From Holophagae bacterium (GTDB taxonomy: Bacteria; Acidobacteriota; Thermoanaerobaculia; Thermoanaerobaculales; Sulfomarinibacteraceae): a stretch of 5,286 nucleotides of DNA. A program made the position numbers and the translations under genes. Below, piece after piece: positions 1 through 5,286 of this stretch. The notes under the pieces are model-generated. The model saw only the letters and a list, made by a program, of their open reading frames with translations, ran no database searches and was not told the DNA's origin. The first letter of the stretch is position 1; each line of letters starts with the position of its first letter. The stretch lies in NCBI GenBank assembly GCA_030609785.1, contig JAUWTC010000229.1, positions 1 to 5,286 of the forward strand. Reading direction: 5' to 3'.

Positions 1-1585
1 CGCCATGCCCGCCGTTATTGACGATCGTATTGCACGCAATCTCGATGTAGGAGGTGAGCCAAGGGTAGTCATCCGTTCTGAAATTGAGACCATTACCCAG
101 GTTGCCTTCGATGACGTTGTCCAGGATATCCATCCGGTTGTCGAGGGCCGAGGTCTGGGATTTGACCATGAGATACATGCCGTCAGCAGAGCTTCCCGTG
201 ACGGTGTTGCCGGCAACCGTGAAGCTCAGGCTCAATTCGGCGTCGTAGAACTCGCTCAGGCTGATTTCGATGCCTTTGTAGTTGTCGCCGGTGACGGTAT
301 TGCCGGCCACGGTCAGGTTCAGGTGGCCGCCGTAATCGACGTCGAGGTAGGACGTGCCCATCACCCGGATGCCGTAGTCATTACCCGCGGCGCCGAAGGT
401 GATCGTGTTGTTGGAGATCGTCCAGTCGACGAACATCGAGTGTCCGGAGCTGAAATAGGTCATCTCCAGGTAGATACCGTCGCCCCCCGGGTTGGTGATC
501 GTATTGCCCGCGATGGTCATGTCCGATGCAAAGTTGCAGTAACTGAGGTCGTCAAAGTAGAAATGCATTCCCTTTCCCCCGGGGTCGGTGATGGTGTTGT
601 TGAGGATGGTCGGCGAGAAGGTCACGGTATCGGTGGAGCTGGACAGGCTCATGGTCCCTACGGACATGTAGAGACTCGCGTAATCTGACCCGGAGAAGGT
701 GTTGTTGTTGATCAGCGGTGCAAACGTTGGCCCGTGCCCGGAGCCGATGGGTGCGTCCAGGTAGATGTCGTGATCGGATCCCGTGGCGGCGTTGCCGACG
801 ATCGTCGGCGAGACTGTGCCGCTGAAGGAGCCGGTCATCGAGATGTAGAAGGGGTAGCGGCAGTCGGTGAAGGTGTTGCCGCGCACCGTGGGCGAGAAGT
901 CGGCCGTCGCGCCGTCCCAGTCGTTCTGGAACGCGACGGCATCACCCAAATCGACAAAGATGTTGTTCTCGATCAGTGCGGTGAAGGAGCGCGGGAGGCG
1001 GTTGGTGTCGCGGATGGCAATGCCGCCGTTCCCGTTGGTGAGGGCCGCATTGCCCACGAAGACGTTGTTGAGAATCTGTGGCGCCATGGCCACCGATCCG
1101 ACATCGAACTTCATCCCGTCGTCGCCATACAACCCTGTGTCGTGGTTGATCCGGAAGCCGGACAATACCGTGGTATCGGCCAAGTGTGTGTTGTCGTTGA
1201 AAAAGGCGTCCGCTCCCGGCGGTGGGTCGATCACCCTGGTGTCCGGGTTGTCGGGGTCGCCGATCAGTGCCACCCCATCGACCAGGTAGAGCGGGAAGCT
1301 CTCGCCCAGGGTCGGATCATAGGTGCCGGCCCCGACCTGGATGTCGTCGCCCGGATCCAGGGTCGCTTCGCCGATCGCTCGGGTGATGGTCTTCCACGGT
1401 GTGGCAGGGTTTTGTGCCTCGGCCGGGGTTCGGCCGTCGTCTCCACTGTCGTCCACGTAGAACGTGGCCGCCCATACTCCCGGGATGAACACGGCTCCGG
1501 AGGCGAGACTCCACACCAGAGCGAATCCGATCGCACGGCGAAGAAGACCCCATCGAGAAGGACTGATCAAGGCTTGGTGATACAT
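1..1585 (-). CDS. Secreted right-handed parallel beta-helix protein (DUF1565/NosD-like), 3' end cut off by the window edge
   Basis: An uninterrupted frame runs on the minus strand from ATG at 1585 to the left edge: 528 codons, with the C-terminus missing. Residues 1-39 form a long signal peptide with basic residues at R11, R16 and R17, a hydrophobic core around 19-34 and an A-x-A type site (VWA|ATFYVDD) near residue 39. Residues 41-90 (FYVDDSGDDG, then PWKTITRAI and a V-G-x-G-T-Y) match the entry segment of DUF1565-type beta-helix proteins. From about residue 140 onward at least twelve coils carry a hydrophobic-x-G/N-N-T-I/V/F core. Their ladder asparagines lie near 174, 208, 237, 265, 295, 330, 361, 393, 429, 460, 490 and 519, spaced 28-36 residues. 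Such proteins are usually secreted or surface-exposed and may bind or cleave polysaccharide. No catalytic residues can be assigned here, so the function is unknown. The start is supported by AAGGGGGA five bases upstream. The gene is divergent from the peptidase gene. Confidence 0.9.
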   Translation of the reverse strand, partial: MYHQALISPSRWGLLRRAIGFALVWSLASGAVFIPGVWAATFYVDDSGDDGRTPAEAQNPATPWKTITRAIGEATLDPGDDIQVGAGTYDPTLGESFPLYLVDGVALIGDPDNPDTRVIDPPPGADAFFNDNTHLADTTVLSGFRINHDTGLYGDDGMKFDVGSVAMAPQILNNVFVGNAALTNGNGGIAIRDTNRLPRSFTALIENNIFVDLGDAVAFQNDWDGATADFSPTVRGNTFTDCRYPFYISMTGSFSGTVSPTIVGNAATGSDHDIYLDAPIGSGHGPTFAPLINNNTFSGSDYASLYMSVGTMSLSSSTDTVTFSPTILNNTITDPGGKGMHFYFDDLSYCNFASDMTIAGNTITNPGGDGIYLEMTYFSSGHSMFVDWTISNNTITFGAAGNDYGIRVMGTSYLDVDYGGHLNLTVAGNTVTGDNYKGIEISLSEFYDAELSLSFTVAGNTVTGSSADGMYLMVKSQTSALDNRMDILDNVIEGNLGNGLNFRTDDYPWLTSYIEIACNTIVNNGGHG

Positions 1586-1590
1586 GAGAA

Positions 1591-1598
1591 TCCCCCTT
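1591..1598 (-). promoter_or_regulatory. Ribosome binding site of the beta-helix gene
   Basis: Read on the minus strand, AAGGGGGA lies five bases before the ATG at 1585. It is a purine-rich, imperfect Shine-Dalgarno sequence, and it decides the start: the ATG it serves also gives a complete signal peptide with a basic n-region. Confidence 0.6.
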
Positions 1599-1674
1599 GC
1601 TTTCCCAAATTGTCTTTTGCTCTGTTCCTATTCTTGGTGGTCCAGCGGCGCAGGGCAGCAACCGTTTGTAATAC

Positions 1675-1800
1675 TCAGGGAAAGAGGCACGAAGGGGGAG
1701 AATAGCCACAAAAAGGCACAAAAATGCACAAAAAGACGAAGAACAGAAATCTCCCCTGTGTTTCCTTAGCGCTCTTTGCGCCTTTGCGAGAAGACTGTCT
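1675..1800. repeat. Candidate dispersed intergenic repeat (A-rich then GCAAAG-rich on the minus strand)
   Basis: The + strand is purine-rich to about 1750 (AAAGAGGCACGAAGGGGGAG, then CACAAAAA units) and pyrimidine-rich afterwards (TTTCCTTAGCGCTCTTTGCG, then CCTTTGCGAGAAG at 1781-1793). Read on the minus strand this gives CTTCTCGCAAAGGCGCAAAG followed by AGCGCTAAGGAAA. I recall very similar sequence, often mistranslated as short S-R-K-G-A-K-like peptides, scattered in intergenic DNA of many environmental bacteria. The skew and the internal repeats are seen directly. Copy number and boundaries cannot be judged from one copy. Confidence 0.45.
1707..1734 (+). repeat. Three CACAAAAA units at exact 10-bp spacing (phased A-tracts)
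   Basis: CACAAAAA starts at 1707, 1717 and 1727, placing A5 tracts at 1710-1714, 1720-1724 and 1730-1734. A-tracts repeated once per helical turn are the classical arrangement for intrinsically curved DNA. They lie roughly 120-180 bp upstream of both start codons, where curvature could affect either promoter. The period is a direct observation; the regulatory role is inference, and the units may simply be part of the larger repeat. Confidence 0.6.
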
Positions 1801-1843
1801 TCCTCTGCGCTCCCTATCCCTGAACCCCTCCCATCCGTCCCCG

Positions 1844-1849
1844 TACAAT
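1844..1849 (+). promoter_or_regulatory. Possible -10 box for the S37 peptidase gene
   Basis: TACAAT matches the sigma-70 -10 consensus at five of six positions and lies 28 bases before the ATG at 1878. That would put transcription start near 1856, just ahead of the ribosome binding site. The only partner near the right distance is a poor -35 (CTGAAC at 1820-1825, 18-bp spacer), so this is a tentative call. Confidence 0.35.
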
Positions 1850-1861
1850 CTACCGAGCCAC

Positions 1862-1869
1862 AAAGGAGG
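1862..1869 (+). promoter_or_regulatory. Ribosome binding site of the S37 peptidase gene
   Basis: AAAGGAGG is a near-perfect Shine-Dalgarno sequence eight bases before the ATG at 1878. It fixes this start, which also gives a clean signal peptide. Confidence 0.85.
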
Positions 1870-1877
1870 CTGTTCCA

Positions 1878-3944
1878 ATGTTTCATATCATCTGCCGGAG
1901 TGTGGCCGCGCTTCTTCTCGTCGCTACACCCGTGACCCTTTCCGCCCAGACCTGGATCCCCATCGTTGCCCATACACCCGGTCTGGAGGGCAGCGTGTGG
2001 CGTACGGATGTCACAGTCCTCAACACCTGTCCCGTTGATGCCGCTGTCGAGCTGGTGCTCCACACCGCCGACGGCGAGGTCGTCAGCGCATTCGAAATTG
2101 CCGCCGGCCACCAGCAGTTGTTCGAGGACGTTGTGGGGCATCTCGTGGACGGGGACCTGGTCGGACCTCTGGAAATCCGTTCCGACATCGAACTCAGTTC
2201 CTCGTCCCGGACCTACGACCGGGCAGGCGATGGCACCTATGGCCAGGGTCTCGACAGTGTGACGGCAAACGACGGACTGGCCGCCGGTCAATCGGTGTCC
2301 CTCCAGCAACTGCGGCAGGACGAGCACTTCCGCAGCAATATCGGTGTGCTCAACATGGGGTCCGAGACGGCCGTCGTGGAGATCACCCTCTTCGATCGCC
2401 TCGGCTCCGAGGTCGGCAGCTACAACTTCAGGGTGGCCCCAGGCTCCACGGCTCAGGACAATCGTCCCTTCAGTCAACGCTTCGGCCGTGAAGACATCAG
2501 CGCAGGGTGGGCCGTGGTGACGGTCGAGTCCGGCGCCGGTGTCTGGCCCTACGCCTCGGTGGTGGATGGACGCACCGGTGACCCCACGACGGTCTTGCCG
2601 CGAGCGATGGCGTCCTGCCCGATTGATATCGCCGACCGTCTCGCCTCTATCGACGGCATGACTTCTCTCGAATTGACAACTGGGCACGATGGATACCGAT
2701 TCTTTTTGCTTTTTTTCGACCAACCGGTGGATCACAACGACCCCCAGAGCCTGACCTTCAGCCAGTACATGACTCTCCTTCACTGGTCAGAGACGGCGCC
2801 GATGATCTTCGAGACCCTGGGTTACACCAACGGCCTCCGGGATCGTGCCACCGAGCTGACCCGGCTGCTCGGCGCCAACCAACTGGCCGTAGAACACCGA
2901 TTCTTCGGCAGTTCCGACCCTGGGGCTGCCGACATCGAATACCTCACGATCGAGCAGGCGGCGGCCGACCACCACGCCATAGCCGAGGTGATGAAGACGA
3001 TCTATGACGGAATTTGGATTTCCTCCGGCGCCAGCAAGGGCGGCATGACGGCCATCTTTCACCGCCGCTTTTACCCTGAGGATGTTGACGCCACCGTGCC
3101 GTACGTGGCGCCGATTTCCTTCGGCGCCCCCGACGACCGATACGTGACGTTTCTCGAGAACGTCGGCACGTCACAGTGCCGAAACGACCTCGCCGTCTTC
3201 CAACGCCAGGTTCTGATCAGGCGGCAACCGATGGTGGATAGGATCACCGCCTTCGCCGCCAACTACGGTCTCTCCTTCGATCGTATCGGTGGCGCCGAGG
3301 TGGCCCTCGAGTCGGCTGCCGTGGAGATCCCCTTCACTTTCTGGCAGTACTCGGGCGAGAGCTTTTGCTCGCGAATTCCGGCCATTTCCGCAAGCGACGA
3401 CGCCATTTTCGACTTCTTCCTGATGATCGTGCCGATCTGGTGGACAGCAGACTCCATGCTCGACCTCTTCGACTCGTACTACTTTCAGGCACAGCACCAG
3501 CTCGGATACCCCAATCTCTCAACCGCCAACCTCGCCGATCTTCTCCAGACCGATTGGGTCAGCCTCGAAGAGGGGCTGGTGCCGCATGGGGTGACCCCTC
3601 CAACCTGGGACCCGGCTTCCATGATCGACATCGCCGACTGGGTGGCCACCGAAGGCAGTGAGCTGCTCTTTATCTATGGCGAGAACGACACCTGGACGGC
3701 GGGCGCCTTCGATCTCGGCGGCGCCACCGACTCGAGCGTCTTCACGGTTTCCGGCGGCACCCACGGGTCCGCTATCGCCGACCTCTCGCAGTCTGACCGG
3801 ACCGAGGTGTATGAAACCCTGGAGCGTTGGACCGGCGTTTCTCCGAGCAAGGCCGACCCGGCCCTCGATGAACGAATCCCCCGCGGCCGGTTGATGATCC
3901 TTGACCCGGCTGTCCCATCCCTGATCGGAACCGTGGGAAATTAG
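1878..3944 (+). CDS. Secreted serine peptidase, S37 (PS-10 tripeptidyl aminopeptidase) type, with duplicated N-terminal beta-rich module
   Basis: 688 residues. Residues 1-23 are a signal peptide (core 8-19, cleavage LSA|QT), so the protein is exported. Residues 24-247 are a beta-rich module with two related halves: W41-R-T-D-V-T-V-L-N49 and F151-R-S-N-I-G-V-L-N159, 110 residues apart. The peptidase domain spans about 260-655. It has F-D-Q-P-V-D-H (280-286), VEHRFFGSS (338-346), LTIEQAAADHH (356-366) and the nucleophile motif G-A-S386-K-G-G-M. The acid residue is probably D604 (YGENDTW) and the base H629 (GGTHGS). The motifs and their order match MEROPS S37/Pfam Peptidase_S37, known from the Streptomyces tripeptidyl aminopeptidase PS-10, and more distantly S28. 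C434 and C497 could form a disulfide. Exact substrate specificity is inferred from the family. The tail from about 656 is unrecognised. The barrel gene follows 114 bases downstream on the same strand. Confidence 0.88.
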   Translation: MFHIICRSVAALLLVATPVTLSAQTWIPIVAHTPGLEGSVWRTDVTVLNTCPVDAAVELVLHTADGEVVSAFEIAAGHQQLFEDVVGHLVDGDLVGPLEIRSDIELSSSSRTYDRAGDGTYGQGLDSVTANDGLAAGQSVSLQQLRQDEHFRSNIGVLNMGSETAVVEITLFDRLGSEVGSYNFRVAPGSTAQDNRPFSQRFGREDISAGWAVVTVESGAGVWPYASVVDGRTGDPTTVLPRAMASCPIDIADRLASIDGMTSLELTTGHDGYRFFLLFFDQPVDHNDPQSLTFSQYMTLLHWSETAPMIFETLGYTNGLRDRATELTRLLGANQLAVEHRFFGSSDPGAADIEYLTIEQAAADHHAIAEVMKTIYDGIWISSGASKGGMTAIFHRRFYPEDVDATVPYVAPISFGAPDDRYVTFLENVGTSQCRNDLAVFQRQVLIRRQPMVDRITAFAANYGLSFDRIGGAEVALESAAVEIPFTFWQYSGESFCSRIPAISASDDAIFDFFLMIVPIWWTADSMLDLFDSYYFQAQHQLGYPNLSTANLADLLQTDWVSLEEGLVPHGVTPPTWDPASMIDIADWVATEGSELLFIYGENDTWTAGAFDLGGATDSSVFTVSGGTHGSAIADLSQSDRTEVYETLERWTGVSPSKADPALDERIPRGRLMILDPAVPSLIGTVGN

Positions 3945-4058
3945 CCGCAACATCCGGAGACGAAGCTGTAGGTGAGAGGTGCGGGTTCAAGGGAGACGCT
4001 TCCTGCTGACACTCTTGGCTTCGAGTCGGGCGGTCTCGATGGTTGGGTATCATGAGGG
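3945..4058 (+). other. Short intergenic gap between peptidase and barrel genes
   Basis: In these 114 bases I see no intrinsic terminator: there is no stable short hairpin followed by a T run. GGAGACG occurs twice (in CCGGAGACGAAG and GGGAGACGCTTC). With no terminator visible, read-through from the peptidase gene into the barrel gene is possible. A separate promoter close to the GTG start is also possible. Confidence 0.5.
4048..4053 (+). promoter_or_regulatory. Possible -10 box of a leaderless promoter
   Basis: TATCAT matches the sigma-70 -10 consensus at five of six positions and ends five bases before the GTG at 4059, so transcription could begin at or next to the start codon. No good -35 lies 16-18 bases upstream. 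The GTG also has no Shine-Dalgarno at normal spacing, since GAGGG abuts it directly. A leaderless mRNA would fit, but the evidence is slight. Confidence 0.3.
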
Positions 4059-4949
4059 GTGAATATCGCCGCTGGATCCGTACGTCGACTGGGTTTGGTC
4101 CTTCTTATGGCAATGTTGAGTCTGCCCCTGTATGTCGGCGCCGACGAGATCGCGGTGCCCGAAGGGAGTGGCCGAACGATCGACTGGATGCCTACCGCTG
4201 ATTTCTACCCGCAGTACATCGCCGACCCCCTCCGGCCCCAATCGGCGCTGAAGATCCTCTATTTGGTCGATTCCGAGATTCCAGAAACCGGCAGTTCCCG
4301 CTTCGGCCTTTACCTGGGCGGCCGCTTCGGCCTGGTGCGATGGCATCCCGAGGGGCAGCCTGACCGCGGTTGGCAGCTTGATTTCGAGGGCGGCTTCTTC
4401 GCCCATTTCGACAGGGAACAGAGTCTCGACAACATCGGCTGGGACGGTCTCTTCGGACTCTACTTGAGCTGGCTGCCGAGTCCGGATCTCGGCTTTCGGT
4501 TCGGCACGAAACACGACTCCGCCCACGTGGGAGACGAGTACTCCGACCGCACCGGAAGGAAACGCATCGGCTACACCAGACAGGAACTCATCGCCGGCGC
4601 GAGTTGGCGGCCGAGTACCCAATGGAGGATCTACGCCGAAGGTGGCTTCGGATTCGGCCTCAATGATTTCCAGGACCCCGGAAGGCTGCAGACCGGCGCC
4701 GAATTTTTCGGCGCCCGCAGGTTCTGGAAAGAGCGAATGTCCTGGTACGCGGCCCTCGATCTCCAGTCATTCCAGGAAAAGGACTGGGCGGTCCGTTCCG
4801 CCATCCAGCTGGGTTTTCTTCTTCCCACCGGTCGCGGCACCGGCCGTTATCGCTTTGCAGTGGAGTTGATACACGGTCCATCGGTGATGGGCGAGTTCTC
4901 CTTCCGCGATGAAACCTCGGTCGGAGTCGGCTGGTATTTTGACTTCTAG
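4059..4949 (+). CDS. Outer-membrane beta-barrel-like protein, DUF1207-like
   Basis: 296 residues starting with GTG. This is the only start that keeps the basic R9-R10 ahead of the hydrophobic core (11-26); an in-frame TGA at 4053-4055 blocks any earlier one. The later ATG (residue 17) would destroy the signal peptide. Cleavage is likely after A28 (YVGA|DE). The mature N-terminus has W43-M-P-T-A-D-F-Y-P-Q-Y-I-A-D-P57. The rest is mostly alternating amphipathic strands rich in aromatic residues and Gly (LYLGGRFGLVRW, LDFEGGFFAHF, WRIYAEGGFGFG), ending in GWYFDF. A terminal Phe is the usual recognition signal for barrel insertion. The H152-D-S-A-H-V-G-D-E-Y161 segment and the early F-x-P-x-x-A-D-P recall DUF1207 proteins; I make that assignment from memory with moderate confidence. 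Molecular function is unknown. The stop TAG overlaps the CTAG flanking the palindromic element downstream. Confidence 0.82.
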   Translation: MNIAAGSVRRLGLVLLMAMLSLPLYVGADEIAVPEGSGRTIDWMPTADFYPQYIADPLRPQSALKILYLVDSEIPETGSSRFGLYLGGRFGLVRWHPEGQPDRGWQLDFEGGFFAHFDREQSLDNIGWDGLFGLYLSWLPSPDLGFRFGTKHDSAHVGDEYSDRTGRKRIGYTRQELIAGASWRPSTQWRIYAEGGFGFGLNDFQDPGRLQTGAEFFGARRFWKERMSWYAALDLQSFQEKDWAVRSAIQLGFLLPTGRGTGRYRFAVELIHGPSVMGEFSFRDETSVGVGWYFDF

Positions 4950-5109
4950 TGTCACGTTTGGGAATTTCGTTGCCCTATTCGTGGAGTCATCGCGGTTCCT
5001 GACAAGGCGCGACGACGCAGTCGTAGTTTGCCTACTTCAAGGAGGAGCAACGCCGTCAGGGGGCATGATGGCCCACGAGGATGGTGATCGGGATTTCCAA
5101 ACGCGACAC
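4949..5109. mobile_element. MITE-like imperfect palindrome flanked by CTAG sites
   Basis: The ends are inverted repeats. GTGTCACGTTTGGGAATTTC from 4949 matches GTGTCGCGTTTGGAAATCCC read on the minus strand from 5109; all mismatches are transitions. Homology of the arms continues inward in blocks (TCGTGG, CATC, CCTGAC then GGCG) to a perfect GTAG-TTTGC-CTAC hairpin at 5023-5035, whose centre, 5029, is exactly the midpoint of the element. CTAG flanks both ends (4946-4949 and 5109-5112), consistent with a TA or CTAG target duplication. IS630-family elements are known to prefer CTAG and duplicate TA. There is no transposase, and at 161 bp it would be a non-autonomous element. As RNA it would fold into a long hairpin and might protect or terminate the upstream transcript. 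Confidence 0.65.
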
Positions 5110-5114
5110 TAGAG

Positions 5115-5286
5115 GCCGGTGGGTAGCTGTTGGGCGGTGATCGCACTTCGTGGAGTTTCCCCGAGCCCGAGCCCTCGATAAGAAGTCAAGTCCGATTATC
5201 GGATGATCATTGATGTCTTCATCGTCGTCGTCGAGGCTGTGGGAGCTGTGGGAAACCCGGAGGGTTTTCCAAGTGTCTGCTGAAAA
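5115..5286. other. Non-coding tail with small palindromes and short repeats
   Basis: No gene with recognisable similarity is seen. Directly visible are TCCGA-TTA-TCGGA (5191-5203), the palindrome ATGATCAT (5203-5210), four TCG triplets (5222-5233), a tandem duplication of GCTGTGGGA (5236-5253) and a hairpin pairing GGAAACCC (5251-5258) with GGGTTTTCC (5262-5270) with one bulged T. The hairpin has no T tail, so a standard intrinsic terminator is unlikely. A 26-codon frame (5203-5283, plus) and a stop-free minus-strand frame from the right edge into the element look accidental. Confidence 0.45.

Larger units (their letters stand above)
1586..1877. other. Divergent intergenic region between the beta-helix and S37 peptidase genes
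   Basis: These 292 bases separate two genes transcribed away from each other, so both promoters should lie here. Visible contents are a ribosome binding site at each end, three phased A5 tracts (1710-1734), a stretch resembling a dispersed repeat (about 1675-1800) and a possible -10 box at 1844-1849 facing the peptidase gene. I found no credible -10/-35 pair for the leftward gene and no RNA gene. Short open frames on both strands (up to about 67 codons wholly inside, or running into the genes) have no family resemblance, and I treat them as non-coding. Confidence 0.6.

Noticed and set aside
5..1705. Two long plus-strand open frames (5-688 and 734-1705)
   Set aside because: They lie antisense to the beta-helix gene, lack signal peptides or family motifs, and have the low-complexity V/G/D/R composition typical of shadow frames in GC-rich DNA. 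The minus-strand frame has a signal peptide and clear repeated coils.
1707..1734. CRISPR-like repeat array
   Set aside because: The units are 8 bp with 2-bp spacers, far too short for CRISPR, and no cas gene is present.
1317..2783. Minus-strand frame of 488 codons
   Set aside because: It spans the antisense of the S37 peptidase, the whole intergenic region and part of the beta-helix gene in the wrong frame. It has no domain logic, so it is a chance opening.
4050..4622. Minus-strand frame of 190 codons, and 3519-3953 minus (144 codons)
   Set aside because: Both are antisense to well-supported plus-strand genes and show no recognisable motif or ribosome binding site.
5251..5270. Intrinsic terminator
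   Set aside because: The hairpin has a bulge and is not followed by a T run on either strand, and no gene ends next to it.
5203..5283. 26-codon plus-strand frame beginning ATGATCATTGATG
   Set aside because: It has no Shine-Dalgarno sequence, is made of TCG/GTC microrepeats and a hairpin sequence, and is more likely non-coding.
5056..5286. Stop-free minus-strand frame entering from the right edge (76 codons)
   Set aside because: It is composed of short S/H/D/R-rich segments without family resemblance and ends inside the palindromic element. It could be the tail of an off-window gene, but nothing supports that.

Overview
This GC-rich window looks like part of the chromosome of a Gram-negative, probably environmental bacterium. 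Three long genes are supported, and all encode exported proteins. One of them ends like an outer-membrane beta-barrel. The N-terminal module of the middle protein (a W-I-P-x-V-A-H start, then a repeated W/F-R-S/T-x-x-x-V-L-N strand pattern) is a style I associate with Acidobacteriota such as Thermoanaerobaculia. That placement is inference; the window carries no rRNA or marker gene.

Layout. Positions 1-1585 (minus strand) hold the N-terminal 528 residues of a secreted right-handed parallel beta-helix protein whose C-terminus lies beyond the left edge. Positions 1586-1877 are a divergent intergenic region. It contains the ribosome binding sites of both flanking genes, three A5 tracts phased at exactly 10 bp, a purine/pyrimidine-skewed stretch that looks like a dispersed intergenic repeat, and a possible -10 box for the rightward gene. 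Positions 1878-3944 (plus) encode a 688-residue secreted serine peptidase of the S37 (PS-10 tripeptidyl aminopeptidase) type. Its N-terminus carries a duplicated beta-rich module, and a Ser386/Asp604/His629 triad is visible. After a 114-bp gap, 4059-4949 (plus) encodes a 296-residue outer-membrane beta-barrel-like protein resembling DUF1207. It starts with GTG, has no usable Shine-Dalgarno sequence and may be leaderless.

The stop codon of that third gene lies inside the left copy of a CTAG target site. A 161-bp imperfect palindrome with inverted terminal repeats (4949-5109) sits between two CTAG sites, which is what a small non-autonomous transposon (MITE) of IS630/Tc1 type would leave. Positions 5115-5286 contain no convincing gene, only small palindromes and short repeats.

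Functionally, the three proteins share a cell-envelope or extracellular destination: a beta-helix surface or secreted protein, a secreted peptidase and an outer-membrane barrel. The last two could be co-transcribed, but nothing in the sequence proves that they act together. I did not find a clear new defence or metabolic system. The best leads are the palindromic element at the stop codon, the unusual architecture of the S37 protein, and the structured divergent intergenic region.
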